Both the position numbers and the translations under genes were made by a program. Under the pieces are notes generated by a model, which did not search any database, was not told the DNA's origin, and was given only the letters and a program-made list of their open reading frames with translations. Shown here one piece after another: positions 39,214-48,876 of a stretch of DNA of 48,876 bases. Position 1 is the stretch's first letter. Each line of letters opens with the position of its first letter. Source of the stretch: an uncultured Saprospiraceae bacterium (lineage in GTDB: Bacteria > Bacteroidota > Bacteroidia > Chitinophagales > Saprospiraceae); the NCBI GenBank assembly GCA_937930025.1, contig CALGJW010000062.1, positions 1 through 48,876 on the forward strand, written 5' to 3'.

Positions 39214-40452
39214 ATGTCCGTAAAAATTCAACTCTTCAAAAGTAAGCCATTAGCAAATGGAAAATTCCCAATCGTAATCAGAGTGAATGAGCGAGGGGAA
39301 AGATTTGTTGTCGTTCTTCCATATTCTTGCAAAGAATCAGAATGGAATGCAAAGAAATCCTCATTCAATGCAAAATATATTGACAATGAATATGCCACCA
39401 AACGTATTCGTAAGTACTATGCAAGAGCCATCAGAGCTATAGATAAATTTAATGATGAAGGAATAGATTTTTCTGAAAGAGAGCTTTTCAAGCAGTTGAT
39501 ATTTGAAAGTGAATCTGCTAGTAAGAAGTCTAAAGACAAAATGACCATTAAGGAATATCTTCAAGGCTATATCCAAAGATTAGAGGATAGCGAAGCTTAC
39601 TATCAGAGAGGAAATATGATGTCTTTGAACAATAGGCTGTTCGGGAGTAAAAGATTAAAAAGATTCTTTAATGATTATATCACTTTTAGTGAACTCAATG
39701 TAAAGCATCTAAGAGATTATGTGGCCTTCCTTAGAAAAGATGGAATGAAAGGCGGAATTAAAAATCTGATGAAGGATTTCAGGGCGATGTATAACGATGC
39801 TGAAGAAGAAGAAATCTTTGTGATGAAGAAAAATCCGTTCAAACTTTTAGACTTTGGAAAATTCTCCTCAGACTATAATCCTAGAGGGTTATCAGTTACA
39901 GCAATTAAAGGCTTGTTGGCGTTTGATGTTACTAAAAATCCAACACTCGCAAATTCCTACTATACTTTCCTTTTTGCCTACTACTGTGCTGGGATGCGCT
40001 TTACTGATCTTTGTAAAATTTCATATGCTGAAAATGTCGTAGATGGAAAGATCGTTTATAAAGCAAGCAAAACAGGAAAAATGATGCCTCCTGTTGTTAT
40101 CGACGAAAATATAAAATTCCTCATGGATAAATTGGATACAGGTTCAGGTTATATTCTACCATTTCTTGGTGAAACTCACAAATCTAAAAGACAACAATTC
40201 GATAGAGTCAAAAAGTGCAATAGGCTATATAACGTAGACTTAAAAAAGATCGGTGAACTTTTAGGAATTGAAGTGAAAATGACTTCTCATGTGGCACGTC
40301 ATAGTATTGCTTCGGTATTGGCGGAGATGGGAGCGACGATAAGGGAGATTCAAGGGGTATTGAATCACCAAAGATCAGATACTACTCGTCACTATTTGGC
40401 CAAGGTTGGGCATAGTGAAATTAGTAGAGTTCATGATAAGTTGAAGGTGTAA
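39214..40452 (+). CDS. Tyrosine recombinase/integrase (Bacteroidota type)
   Basis: TFLFAYYCAGMRFTDLCKIS, TSHVARHSIASVLAEMGATIREIQGVLNHQRSDTTRHYLAKV. Confidence 0.92.
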   Translation: MSVKIQLFKSKPLANGKFPIVIRVNERGERFVVVLPYSCKESEWNAKKSSFNAKYIDNEYATKRIRKYYARAIRAIDKFNDEGIDFSERELFKQLIFESESASKKSKDKMTIKEYLQGYIQRLEDSEAYYQRGNMMSLNNRLFGSKRLKRFFNDYITFSELNVKHLRDYVAFLRKDGMKGGIKNLMKDFRAMYNDAEEEEIFVMKKNPFKLLDFGKFSSDYNPRGLSVTAIKGLLAFDVTKNPTLANSYYTFLFAYYCAGMRFTDLCKISYAENVVDGKIVYKASKTGKMMPPVVIDENIKFLMDKLDTGSGYILPFLGETHKSKRQQFDRVKKCNRLYNVDLKKIGELLGIEVKMTSHVARHSIASVLAEMGATIREIQGVLNHQRSDTTRHYLAKVGHSEISRVHDKLKV

Positions 40453-40538
40453 TCGATTAGTCTGCAAATATTTGCTCATCTATTCCATCCGGCAATTTGT
40501 TATAGATTCAATACCTTCATTGAACAAAATGGATCCGA

Positions 40539-42452
40539 ATGAAACAATTTTTAATTTTTTTACTAAGTCTTACCTCATTTTCGCCCCTCTTTAGCCAAGT
40601 AGTAACAGACGAAGAAAAATCGACATTACTACAAGAACTTAACAAAAGCCGCAAATACAGAAAAACTAATTTGGATTCTGCATTAATCAGCTGTCAGCAA
40701 TTATTATCTAATCCAAGATTACCACTTTACGATTCTATTTACGCAGAAACGTTGAGACATAAAGGCTTAATTCTAAAACGCACAAATCGTGATAGCTCAT
40801 ATTTTTATTATGGGCTGTCTTTAGCTATCGCAGAAAGAATCAAAGATAGTGCTATTATTAGTTCCACTCTAATGAATTCTGCTAGTCTATATAATAGCGA
40901 AGGAAAGAATTCTATCTCTGATAGTTTAATTACCATTGCTAGAAATTATGCATTAGGAGATTCCAAAAAATTGGTATCACTAACTTTGAACCAAATAAAT
41001 ACAAAAATTGGTTTAGGTCGCTATGCACAGGCTATACAATTGGCTGAGGAGGCTATAGAAATTTGCAAACAAAACAAGCTCAACAAATACTTAAAAATGT
41101 TGTATGGCCAAATAGGTAACATTTATTTCCAACTTGAGGATTATAACAGTTCACTTGATAATTATAAAAAGGCAATAGGAGAAAAGCCATATGATAGGAC
41201 AGATATACCTTATTTAAATAGCATAGCATCTTGTTATTTAGACATGGATTCTACGGGGCTGACAAGGTTTTATTTAGATCAAGCTTTACAGTTGAATCCC
41301 AATAATTCGTCTTTAGAAATTATCTATTATAACTATTCAGGTTCTTATATTAAAGAGGAGAACTTTGAATTAGCACAAAAATATATTGACAAGTTTCATT
41401 CTGATATTGATAAGCCTACCTCAGGAGGAATATGTGTTCTGGATATACAGAGAAATCAGATACACTATAAAAAAGGTAACTATGAGGCCTTTTTAAAATC
41501 TTATCCTAGTTCAATGGAATGCTTAGAAAAAATGGGAATGCTAGCAGGGCAAAAGGACATTACTAGGAATGCCATTTATGCCAGTAGCAGAGTCAATGTT
41601 AGAACTCTGTTAGATAAATATGACATGCTTAATGATTCACTGAAAAGTAACGCTCAAAAGAGACTAATTACAAATGCTGATATTAGAGCTTCAAGGATTG
41701 AGGATCTAATTAAAAATCAGAAATTAAAGGAGATTAATTCTCTTACAGAGAGCAACCTCAAAAATCAAAAGAAAATTACCCTTCTTAGTCTAATGGGTGT
41801 GATGGGTTTTTCGATCTTATCCTATTTACTTTATCGTTTATCAATAAAGAGGAAAGAGGCTACCGCTAGAATATCAGAACAAAAAAATCAAATCGAACTC
41901 CTCCACAATGAAGCACAACATAGATCTAAAAATCAAATCGCCCTAGCAATTGGATTGGTGACGAATTCTGATGATCCCGAAAGGAATAAAAGTAGACTTC
42001 AGGCATTAGCACAGGTCAATGAATTGCTAAATACACCAGTTTCTCAAAAGATGAAATTTTCAAAGTTGATTAATTCTATCGTTGAAGCTAATATTTTTAG
42101 TCTAAGTGATAAAGAGATACAACTAGATAATGAGATTAATGGTTTAGAAATTGGATTAAGTCAAGTGACACCTATTTCGCTAATATTAAATGAACTTTCC
42201 ATAAACTCCATCAAGCATGCTTTTATTGATGAATCAAGCCCAAAAATCAGCATTGTTCAAGATGCTAATTCAGATTTCATTAAATTCATTTATTCCGATA
42301 ACGGGAAAGGAATTGTTAAACACCAAAAGCTTAGTGACTCGCAGGGAACCGATTTGATTGAAGGTTTGGTTCATCAATTACAAGGAAGTAGTGAGATCAA
42401 ATCAAATAATGGTTTTAAATTTGTCTTAAAAATTCCTCGTCATGAGCAGTAA
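40539..42452 (+). CDS. TPR sensor histidine kinase (HisKA_2 type)
   Basis: N-terminal TPR-like repeats, TM ITLLSLMGVMGFSILSYLLY, LLHNEAQHRSKNQIALAIGLV, LILNELSINSIKHAF, YSDNGKGI. Confidence 0.88.
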   Translation: MKQFLIFLLSLTSFSPLFSQVVTDEEKSTLLQELNKSRKYRKTNLDSALISCQQLLSNPRLPLYDSIYAETLRHKGLILKRTNRDSSYFYYGLSLAIAERIKDSAIISSTLMNSASLYNSEGKNSISDSLITIARNYALGDSKKLVSLTLNQINTKIGLGRYAQAIQLAEEAIEICKQNKLNKYLKMLYGQIGNIYFQLEDYNSSLDNYKKAIGEKPYDRTDIPYLNSIASCYLDMDSTGLTRFYLDQALQLNPNNSSLEIIYYNYSGSYIKEENFELAQKYIDKFHSDIDKPTSGGICVLDIQRNQIHYKKGNYEAFLKSYPSSMECLEKMGMLAGQKDITRNAIYASSRVNVRTLLDKYDMLNDSLKSNAQKRLITNADIRASRIEDLIKNQKLKEINSLTESNLKNQKKITLLSLMGVMGFSILSYLLYRLSIKRKEATARISEQKNQIELLHNEAQHRSKNQIALAIGLVTNSDDPERNKSRLQALAQVNELLNTPVSQKMKFSKLINSIVEANIFSLSDKEIQLDNEINGLEIGLSQVTPISLILNELSINSIKHAFIDESSPKISIVQDANSDFIKFIYSDNGKGIVKHQKLSDSQGTDLIEGLVHQLQGSSEIKSNNGFKFVLKIPRHEQ

Positions 42453-43209
42453 TATCAAGATTTTAGTGGTTGAAGATGAGTTTTTGATTAGTAAGGAGGT
42501 GATAGAGGCCCTTAAGAAATTAGGCTATACAAAAGTGTATTGGGCTAAAAATAGTAAAGAGGCTTTAGACTTTACTGCGCAGCATGACATCACAATTGCT
42601 TTAATGGACATAGGGCTTAAGAACAGTGAGCTAGACGGAATTGATATAGTAAAAGAAATTAAAGGGAATTGTAAAATTATTTTCACCACTGCCTATTCGG
42701 ACAAAGCAACATTAGAACGAGCTGGTAAAATTCCTCACGAAAATTATTTGATCAAACCTATATCTGAAAGACAGCTTTATGTTACTATACAACAAGCCCT
42801 GAATCATTCTTCAGAACAAAGCAAAGTTGAAAATTCCACAGTACCATTCACACAATGTCCTTTTATTTCAGGTACTAATGAGATATACATAAAAACTGGG
42901 CATGACAAATTTTACTACAAGTACTACGTAGATGATATTGTGTTTATTAAATCAGAAAAAAAAGGGATTCAAGTTTTTACTGCTTCAGATGAATATTTCG
43001 CTTATGTTGGTCTGCAAAGTGCTATTAAGCAAATCAATCGACAGAACGTAGTTCAGGTTCATAAAAGTTACGCAGTCAATATTAATCATGTTATGGCAAA
43101 AGCTGATGGCGAATTGATGATGGCTAATAAACATCGAGTTCCTATCGGCAGAACATTTGAAAGTAAGCTAAGTGAATATTTCGTCGAACTTAAGGCTAAG
43201 AATGAATAA
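42442..43209 (+). CDS. LytTR-family response regulator
   Basis: KILVVEDEFLISKEV, ALMDIGLKNSELDGIDIV, FTTAYSD; C-terminal VQVHKSYAVNINHV...HRVPIGRTF. Confidence 0.92.
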   Translation: MSSNIKILVVEDEFLISKEVIEALKKLGYTKVYWAKNSKEALDFTAQHDITIALMDIGLKNSELDGIDIVKEIKGNCKIIFTTAYSDKATLERAGKIPHENYLIKPISERQLYVTIQQALNHSSEQSKVENSTVPFTQCPFISGTNEIYIKTGHDKFYYKYYVDDIVFIKSEKKGIQVFTASDEYFAYVGLQSAIKQINRQNVVQVHKSYAVNINHVMAKADGELMMANKHRVPIGRTFESKLSEYFVELKAKNE

Positions 43210-43319
43210 TTTCGGTAGGTAAATTCCGTCGTTCGGTTTAGATATGTCGTAGAATTCAACTAACTGTTTTTTGAGGGCTTTGTGATTGGTTAGTTTAGTG
43301 TTTAATAAATACTAAACTT

Positions 43320-45719
43320 ATGCGTTTCCTTTTAACTTTTTTTGTTATGTCTACGCTCTGCAGCAATTTACTTCAGTCTCAGACGTGTTTGCCTAACGGC
43401 GTAAGCCTTTCGTCTCAACAGGCTATTGATGATTTTCCTCTGAATTATCCTAATTGCAGCGTAATTGAAGGCTCATTAAATATCAATAATGGTACTACAA
43501 TAACAAATTTGTCTGGTTTAAGTGGAATAGATACAATCTATGGTGATTTAGAAATTCAGTTCCTCCCCAATTTAAGCACTTTAACTGGTCTGGAAGCACT
43601 TAAACATGTCGATGGACAAGTGCTAATTCGAAATAATGATGCTCTCGTTAATCTTGTGGGCCTTTCTGGGCTTAACACCATTGGCCGGAGCCTCCAAATT
43701 AATAGCAATCCTAATTTGACATTATTACAAGGTTTAGAGAATCTAACTGCAATAAATACCACTCTTGCTGCCAATCAAGTTTTGCGTGTTTCCGGCAACT
43801 CTTCTCTTAATAATTTAGATGGCTTGTTAAGTCTTGTATCTTTAGATTCAAAAATAGACATCCTGAACAATATAATTTTGAGTTCCATTACTGGAATTTC
43901 CTCGATTGATGAACAGACCATACCTCTTCCTACAAACCCTCTTCCTTCCATAAGAATATCTGGAAATACTAATCTTAGTAGCTGTTCCATTTTATCTATT
44001 TGCAATTCCGCCTATGTAGAAGGATTAACTTACTTCATTTCGAATAATCAGAGTGGATGCATGAATCCTTCAGAACTTGCCACTGCCTGCAATTTCCCAA
44101 TTGATACTTGCGGACAATCAGGTACTATCTTAATTGAAACATTTAGTGACCATTTCTATTTTCCTTTAGATTATCCAGGTTGTACGGTAGTCGCAAATGA
44201 ATTGAGAATTGGAAACCAATTAAACACCTTAAACATCTTACAAGGCTTAGAACAAATCGAGCATGTACAAGGAAGGCTCAGAATTACTAATTGCAATTCA
44301 CTAGTAGATTTCAGTGGTTTATCAAATTTAAAAACGATAGGTGAAGACTTTGTTCTTCTTAATAATGATGCCATGACAAATTTAATTGGTCTTACTAGCC
44401 TGGATTCAATAAACGGAGACTTTGAAATTTCAAATTGTGACAATTTCTTTGATTTTATTGGATTAAATTCCATAGACTATATTGGTTCGCTTAAACTTCT
44501 ACAGACAATTAATTCATATGATGGACTAGAGTCACTCAACAAAATTGGGGATGAGCTTTTCATTACTTCTGCGAATTCACTTGAAGGACTATCAGGCTTA
44601 GAAACTTTGGAAGGTAGTTTGAATATTTTGAACAATTCTAACATTACATATGCTTCAGGTCTGAATAACCTAAATGCACTAATAGGATCAATAAATATTT
44701 CTGGCAATTCCAGTTTAGAGGAAATCAATATTCTAAATTCTCTAACTTATCTTCCTGGACAATTTGCAGTGGAAAATAATCCAAATTTAGAAACCATTTT
44801 GGGATTTTCAAATCTTATCACCTTAAATGGAAATAGTCGAATAGAAAATAACCCTAGCCTTGATTCTATTGGAGGATTTGAAGGGTTAACAACTGCAAAC
44901 AACAATATAGAGGTAAGAGATAATAGTGCGTTAATAGAACTAAACGCCTTTCCTTCACTGGTAAATGCACCACTCGGGGTTGCAATAATTAACAATAATG
45001 CACTAACTAGTATAGAAAATTTTGGTGGAACTTTTGCAGGTACAACTTGGTTTATGTCTATTTCGAGTAATCCTAACTTATCCTCTTGCTCTTCACCTTT
45101 TGTTTGTGATCATTTAGCCAATGGAGGTAGCGGAAATATTTTTAATAATACCGTAGGATGTAATTCTTCAATAGAAGTTGAATCTTTATGCTCGGCACTT
45201 CCTATTGAGTGGACTTCTAATCTTAAAGCAGTCGATCAAAAATCTTCAATAGTCCTTAATTGGTCAGTCTCCAACCAAATCAACAATGAATATTTCCAAA
45301 TCGAAAAAAGTTCTGACGGCATTCAGTTCAAACCAATCGGGAGAATCATAGGTGAGATAAACTTTTCACCAGAGAGGCAATACTCATTTGTAGATGAACA
45401 ACCCTATTTAGGAAAAAACTATTATCGTATAAAACAAGTAGATTTTTCAAGTGATTACTCCTTCAGCAATATTGCCGTCGCAAATTTTTCTGATTCTGGA
45501 ACGGCGTTAGACATATATCCGAATCCAGCGCACAGTAAGATATATATACGGGGGGGAAGAGTTGAAGCAGTGAGAATTTACAATACGATGGGAGAAGTTA
45601 TTTATAACTCTACAACTTTTAATGAAAGTGGTGAAATTGATATAAATTTTCTTTCAAACGGAATTTATTTCATTTCGCTTGACGGCCAGATTAAACAAAA
45701 ATTCATTGTTCAGAGATAG
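43320..45719 (+). CDS. Secreted leucine-rich-repeat-like protein with T9SS sorting domain
   Basis: Repeats such as LSGLSGIDTIYGDLEIQFLPNLSTLTGLEAL; C-terminal LDIYPNPAHSKIYIRGG...NGIYFISLDGQIKQKFIV. Confidence 0.85.
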   Translation: MRFLLTFFVMSTLCSNLLQSQTCLPNGVSLSSQQAIDDFPLNYPNCSVIEGSLNINNGTTITNLSGLSGIDTIYGDLEIQFLPNLSTLTGLEALKHVDGQVLIRNNDALVNLVGLSGLNTIGRSLQINSNPNLTLLQGLENLTAINTTLAANQVLRVSGNSSLNNLDGLLSLVSLDSKIDILNNIILSSITGISSIDEQTIPLPTNPLPSIRISGNTNLSSCSILSICNSAYVEGLTYFISNNQSGCMNPSELATACNFPIDTCGQSGTILIETFSDHFYFPLDYPGCTVVANELRIGNQLNTLNILQGLEQIEHVQGRLRITNCNSLVDFSGLSNLKTIGEDFVLLNNDAMTNLIGLTSLDSINGDFEISNCDNFFDFIGLNSIDYIGSLKLLQTINSYDGLESLNKIGDELFITSANSLEGLSGLETLEGSLNILNNSNITYASGLNNLNALIGSINISGNSSLEEINILNSLTYLPGQFAVENNPNLETILGFSNLITLNGNSRIENNPSLDSIGGFEGLTTANNNIEVRDNSALIELNAFPSLVNAPLGVAIINNNALTSIENFGGTFAGTTWFMSISSNPNLSSCSSPFVCDHLANGGSGNIFNNTVGCNSSIEVESLCSALPIEWTSNLKAVDQKSSIVLNWSVSNQINNEYFQIEKSSDGIQFKPIGRIIGEINFSPERQYSFVDEQPYLGKNYYRIKQVDFSSDYSFSNIAVANFSDSGTALDIYPNPAHSKIYIRGGRVEAVRIYNTMGEVIYNSTTFNESGEIDINFLSNGIYFISLDGQIKQKFIVQR

Positions 45720-45779
45720 TCTATCTACTAGTTAATGGATAGACAATCTCGCACTTGTTGTTTATAAATATATTCCTAC

Positions 45780-48083
45780 ATGGGAGATAGTGCTAAATAC
45801 ATCAATGGTGTACTTTCAATATTATGCCTGCTATTGTTGGCGCATATAATATTCTTCTTCATACTGCTTTTTAATGATTGGCTTTATGCAGGTGGCGTGT
45901 TTATAGTAGTCCTTGGTTGTATTTTAAGTGCCTTTTACAATTTGGTAGTTGTTTCAGACTGGTGTGACGAACTAAATGAATTCAAATACGGGAAATTCAA
46001 ATCTCGTCTACATAAATCTGGCAGTGCCATTTTGATATCAAGTGCATTTCTTTTGATTTGGTCTTCTTTTTTTGCTATTGACGACCTTTTTGATGGTCGC
46101 TATAATAATCTAGAAGAAATGGGAGTCCCTATTTTTGGCTCTTTAGCGCTAAGCACATTTGTTTTGGGACAGTTATTTACTGGCATACCATTAATCAATG
46201 ATATGCCGGTAAGAATTCAAACAGAAACCAAAATTGAGTACAAAAAAAGTGAGGAAGAAATAAGGCAGATTACACAGTTGGAATTAGAAATTGATCAGCT
46301 AAGACAAAGGCTTAAGAAGAGAAAAAGATCAGTAAATCGAGACAAGAAACTCCTAGATGAACTAAAGGAGAAATTGGATGAATTGCAATCTAGTTACGAC
46401 TATTTAGCCGCTTCTACCTCAGTAATAATAAAGGATAAGGAGCAGCTCGAAGAATCTGAAAAATATTATCAAAATCTTTGTGATGAGAGGTATAAAAAAA
46501 ATTCTGCCTATGAAGAGGAACTTGAAAAACTAAGAGATCAGCTTGCCGAAGAGATGAGAAAGAATTCTGAGGATTGGGATTACGAAGTTGATGAACAGGA
46601 AGAAGTCGATTATGAAACTGGATACGATCACGATGAAACAGTAAATACTATGTTTAGCGAATTTGAAAAGGCCAAAGAAGAATTTGAATTTGATCAAAAA
46701 AAAGAACGGCATGAGTTTGAAAAAAAGGTGAGCGAAAAAATTCGAACCCAAGACGAACTTATATTTGAGCAAGATAAAAGAATCTTCAGCCAGCGAGAAG
46801 AGAACTTAAAGAGTAAAGAAGAATTGCTCTATATAATGCAATACGTAAAAGAGGTGGAGGGTGAGATAAGAATTTTGGACAAGGAAATACTGCATAGAGA
46901 TCAGATTAATCATTTCCGATTGCGAGAAGCAATAGCACAGATTGAGTTAGAACGTGCCAATATCATTCATAGCCTTAGTAACGAGATTCGAGATTACATG
47001 CATGAATCCAAAATGTCTTTTCAAGATTTGAATCACATGATTCATGTTGAAGGAATTGAAAGAAAAAACTTGGAAAGCATGACAAAAGATTCTTTTCGTC
47101 ATCTATCAGAAATCTTTAAAGAAAAAGTAAATAGGTTAGAATCTGATGTCAGTTTTAAATTCACTTTACAAGGAGAGAAATTTGCGAATTCAATGAAAGA
47201 GTCTATTTATCAAATGGATAGAAAGATCGAACTAAATGACAAGAATTATTTAGAACAGAGGTATAAAGACTTGCTATTTTCAAAAGAACAACGCCACAAT
47301 GATCTAAACGGAATAAAGGATGCATTTTATAGCCAAGAGGGAAGAATGAATCAGAATGAAAGGGACTATGAAAAACAACGGTTCAATGATTTGAGTGGCA
47401 TTCAGAATGAATTCCACAAACAGGATAGAAGAATGGATGGCATGAAATCAAACTTTGATCTAGCTTTGAAAGACTTAGAACGACAGAATATAGAAGGGCA
47501 ATACAGAACGCAACTAAGACTCAAGGATTCCGAAATGCAAATCACTAGGACTTTAAGCACATTTGCTCAAAATCAAATGCGTCAATTTAATGAATTGAAG
47601 CTTGAGAATAAGCAAATTGGATTTGTAACTGAAAAGAGCCAAATGGCCATGAAGCATATGAATGAGTGGATGAGAAACTTTGCACAAAACTTCAAATTTA
47701 ATAATGGTCTAGACCAAAAAAATCTTCTACAAGAGATGCTTCACTTGAAGCAAATGGTAAACAAACAATTTGAAGTCGGTCAGCTCAAGCAAAAGAATGA
47801 TTTAAAGGACGTCTTATTTAGCATTGACGACAAACTGAATAAGGATGCGAAGATATTGATGATGAACCGAGAGATTGCAAATACAATTGAAAAAAATGGG
47901 ATGATGACTTATGAGCAAAGGTGGAATATTCAATCTCAAATTAATGATCATCAAAAAATATTAAGTAATCTGAGGGAAGAGCAAAGATTTTATTCACACG
48001 ACCGAAAAAAGGTAAAAGATGTTGAAAGTCAGATGTTCAATACAAGAGAGCAAATAAGACAGCTACAACAGCAAATGCGCTAG
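45780..48083 (+). CDS. Multi-TM N-terminus plus very long coiled-coil protein
   Basis: Hydrophobic segments in the first ~140 aa, then ~600 aa charged heptad-like sequence with KEQRHNDLNGIKDAFYSQEGRMNQNERDYEKQRFNDLSGIQNEFHKQDRRM internal repeat. Confidence 0.75.
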   Translation: MGDSAKYINGVLSILCLLLLAHIIFFFILLFNDWLYAGGVFIVVLGCILSAFYNLVVVSDWCDELNEFKYGKFKSRLHKSGSAILISSAFLLIWSSFFAIDDLFDGRYNNLEEMGVPIFGSLALSTFVLGQLFTGIPLINDMPVRIQTETKIEYKKSEEEIRQITQLELEIDQLRQRLKKRKRSVNRDKKLLDELKEKLDELQSSYDYLAASTSVIIKDKEQLEESEKYYQNLCDERYKKNSAYEEELEKLRDQLAEEMRKNSEDWDYEVDEQEEVDYETGYDHDETVNTMFSEFEKAKEEFEFDQKKERHEFEKKVSEKIRTQDELIFEQDKRIFSQREENLKSKEELLYIMQYVKEVEGEIRILDKEILHRDQINHFRLREAIAQIELERANIIHSLSNEIRDYMHESKMSFQDLNHMIHVEGIERKNLESMTKDSFRHLSEIFKEKVNRLESDVSFKFTLQGEKFANSMKESIYQMDRKIELNDKNYLEQRYKDLLFSKEQRHNDLNGIKDAFYSQEGRMNQNERDYEKQRFNDLSGIQNEFHKQDRRMDGMKSNFDLALKDLERQNIEGQYRTQLRLKDSEMQITRTLSTFAQNQMRQFNELKLENKQIGFVTEKSQMAMKHMNEWMRNFAQNFKFNNGLDQKNLLQEMLHLKQMVNKQFEVGQLKQKNDLKDVLFSIDDKLNKDAKILMMNREIANTIEKNGMMTYEQRWNIQSQINDHQKILSNLREEQRFYSHDRKKVKDVESQMFNTREQIRQLQQQMR

Positions 48084-48091
48084 GTTTTGTT

Positions 48092-48505
48092 TTAAGTGTA
48101 TCATTTTTTCAAAATCTGACACTTAATCCCCGTTTTTTTAGCAAACTTCTTAGCGGGTTGTGTGAATCCATTGGTTGTGAAAAATATGCCCTTCCCATTA
48201 TGGGATTGTACAACTCCATAGAGTTCTCTCAATTCTTTAATAGAGACCTTTTTAGTTGGGCCATACATTTTGCATTGACCAAACCATATTTTGCCATGCT
48301 TGAATCATTTTACATCTCGACCTCAATCTTGACTACCCTTACCTATAGAAACACGCTTAAATCAATTTTTGAGAAGGTAGGATACGGCTTTCTGCTCATA
48401 TTCTCTTCGAGTAATATTGCCCTTCCTTCTTCTTACTGCATCGACGGTAGCTTTAATTAGTAAGGTAAGTACTCATAGCAGTAATGGAAGAAGGAATATT
48501 TTCAT
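48092..48505 (-). CDS. Membrane-anchored Mrr-type nuclease, TGA read as Gly (code 25)
   Basis: MKIFLLPLLL[G]VLTLLIKATVDAVRRRKGNITRREYEQKAVSYLLKN[G]FKRVSIGKGSQD[G]GRDVK[G]FKHGKIWFGQCKMYGPTKKVSIKELRELYGVVQSHNGKGIFFTTNGFTQPAKKFAKKTGIKCQILKK[G]YT; same architecture as 1497-1898. Confidence 0.8.
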
Positions 48506-48579
48506 TACTAAATTTTAATCATGTGTCCTTCATATTCAAGTGAGCAGAAAAATGAATCAAAAATTAATTCCTTGTAAGA

Positions 48580-48876
48580 ATGAATAGTCTTTTAGATTTT
48601 CAATACCAAGTATCTAGGATAGAGAAGCATTTAGGAATAGATATTTCCAAAAAGACTAGTGGCATCAAACTAGGTAAGGATGAGTCCTTTCTACCTCAAG
48701 AGATTATTAAAAATTGGATAGCGGTTATCTATGATCTAGTAAAAAAAGCTAGGAGGATTCATCAAGAATCTGATAAACCGAATGAGGATCAAAAAAAGCT
48801 GTTAAAGTATAGACTTTTCAGTTTTAGTGAGTATAAAAATTTGTTCATATCATATAGCAGCAATAAAGAGTTGCGT
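48580..48876 (+). CDS. Hypothetical protein, truncated by window edge
   Basis: MNSLLDFQYQVSRIEKHLGIDISKKTSGIKLGKDESFLPQEIIKNWIAVIYDLVKKARRIHQESDK.. open to end. Confidence 0.55.
   Translation, partial: MNSLLDFQYQVSRIEKHLGIDISKKTSGIKLGKDESFLPQEIIKNWIAVIYDLVKKARRIHQESDKPNEDQKKLLKYRLFSFSEYKNLFISYSSNKELR

Noticed and set aside
43556-44995. Series of minus-strand ORFs across the LRR gene
   Set aside because: Antisense shadows of a long repetitive secreted-protein gene.
48158-48460. 100-aa plus-strand ORF
   Set aside because: Antisense to the recoded Mrr gene, which has clear domain motifs on the minus strand.
48400-48505. Apparent frameshift in the N-terminus of the second recoded Mrr
   Set aside because: A transcription slip on first reading; the start at 48505 and stop at 48092 are in the same frame over 138 codons.

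Overview
AT-rich window, mostly a Bacteroidota (Saprospirales-like) chromosome: several T9SS-sorted secreted proteins, a LytTR two-component pair, a tyrosine integrase beside a 3' tRNA fragment, and a tRNA-Val. Accessory DNA is embedded in it. The strongest observation is that several genes only make sense if TGA is read as glycine (genetic code 25, known from Absconditabacteria/SR1 and Gracilibacteria). These are: two membrane-anchored Mrr-type nucleases near opposite ends of the window (1497-1898 and 48092-48505), a small protein (2623-2925), and a plasmid-like block at 11914-16771 (Rep protein, iterons, HTH/coiled-coil/TM protein, HerA/VirD4-like ATPase, replication-relaxation-like protein). 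In-frame TGA falls on invariant glycines: both non-terminal Gly of the Walker A ITGKTGSGKS, plus DPHG and NLSKG. TGA in one Mrr paralog also aligns with GGA/GGT in the other. A standard-code module with homologous ATPase and wHTH genes lies immediately downstream (17.8-24.4 kb). Between the recoded loci are two candidate defence operons without in-frame TGA: (i) a catalytically degenerate long prokaryotic Argonaute with a two-TM protein and an Mrr-family nuclease (3676-7924); (ii) HTH + HhH-GPD/OGG-like glycosylase + Gly-rich-tailed small protein + PfkB/deoxyribosyltransferase fusion + QueC-like + SagB/nitroreductase-like (8037-11811). Also notable: two nested-palindrome elements with a shared core next to tRNA sequences, and three 32-bp palindromic repeats upstream of a DUF4143-type ATPase. 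Family calls are from motif recognition only; no searches were run.
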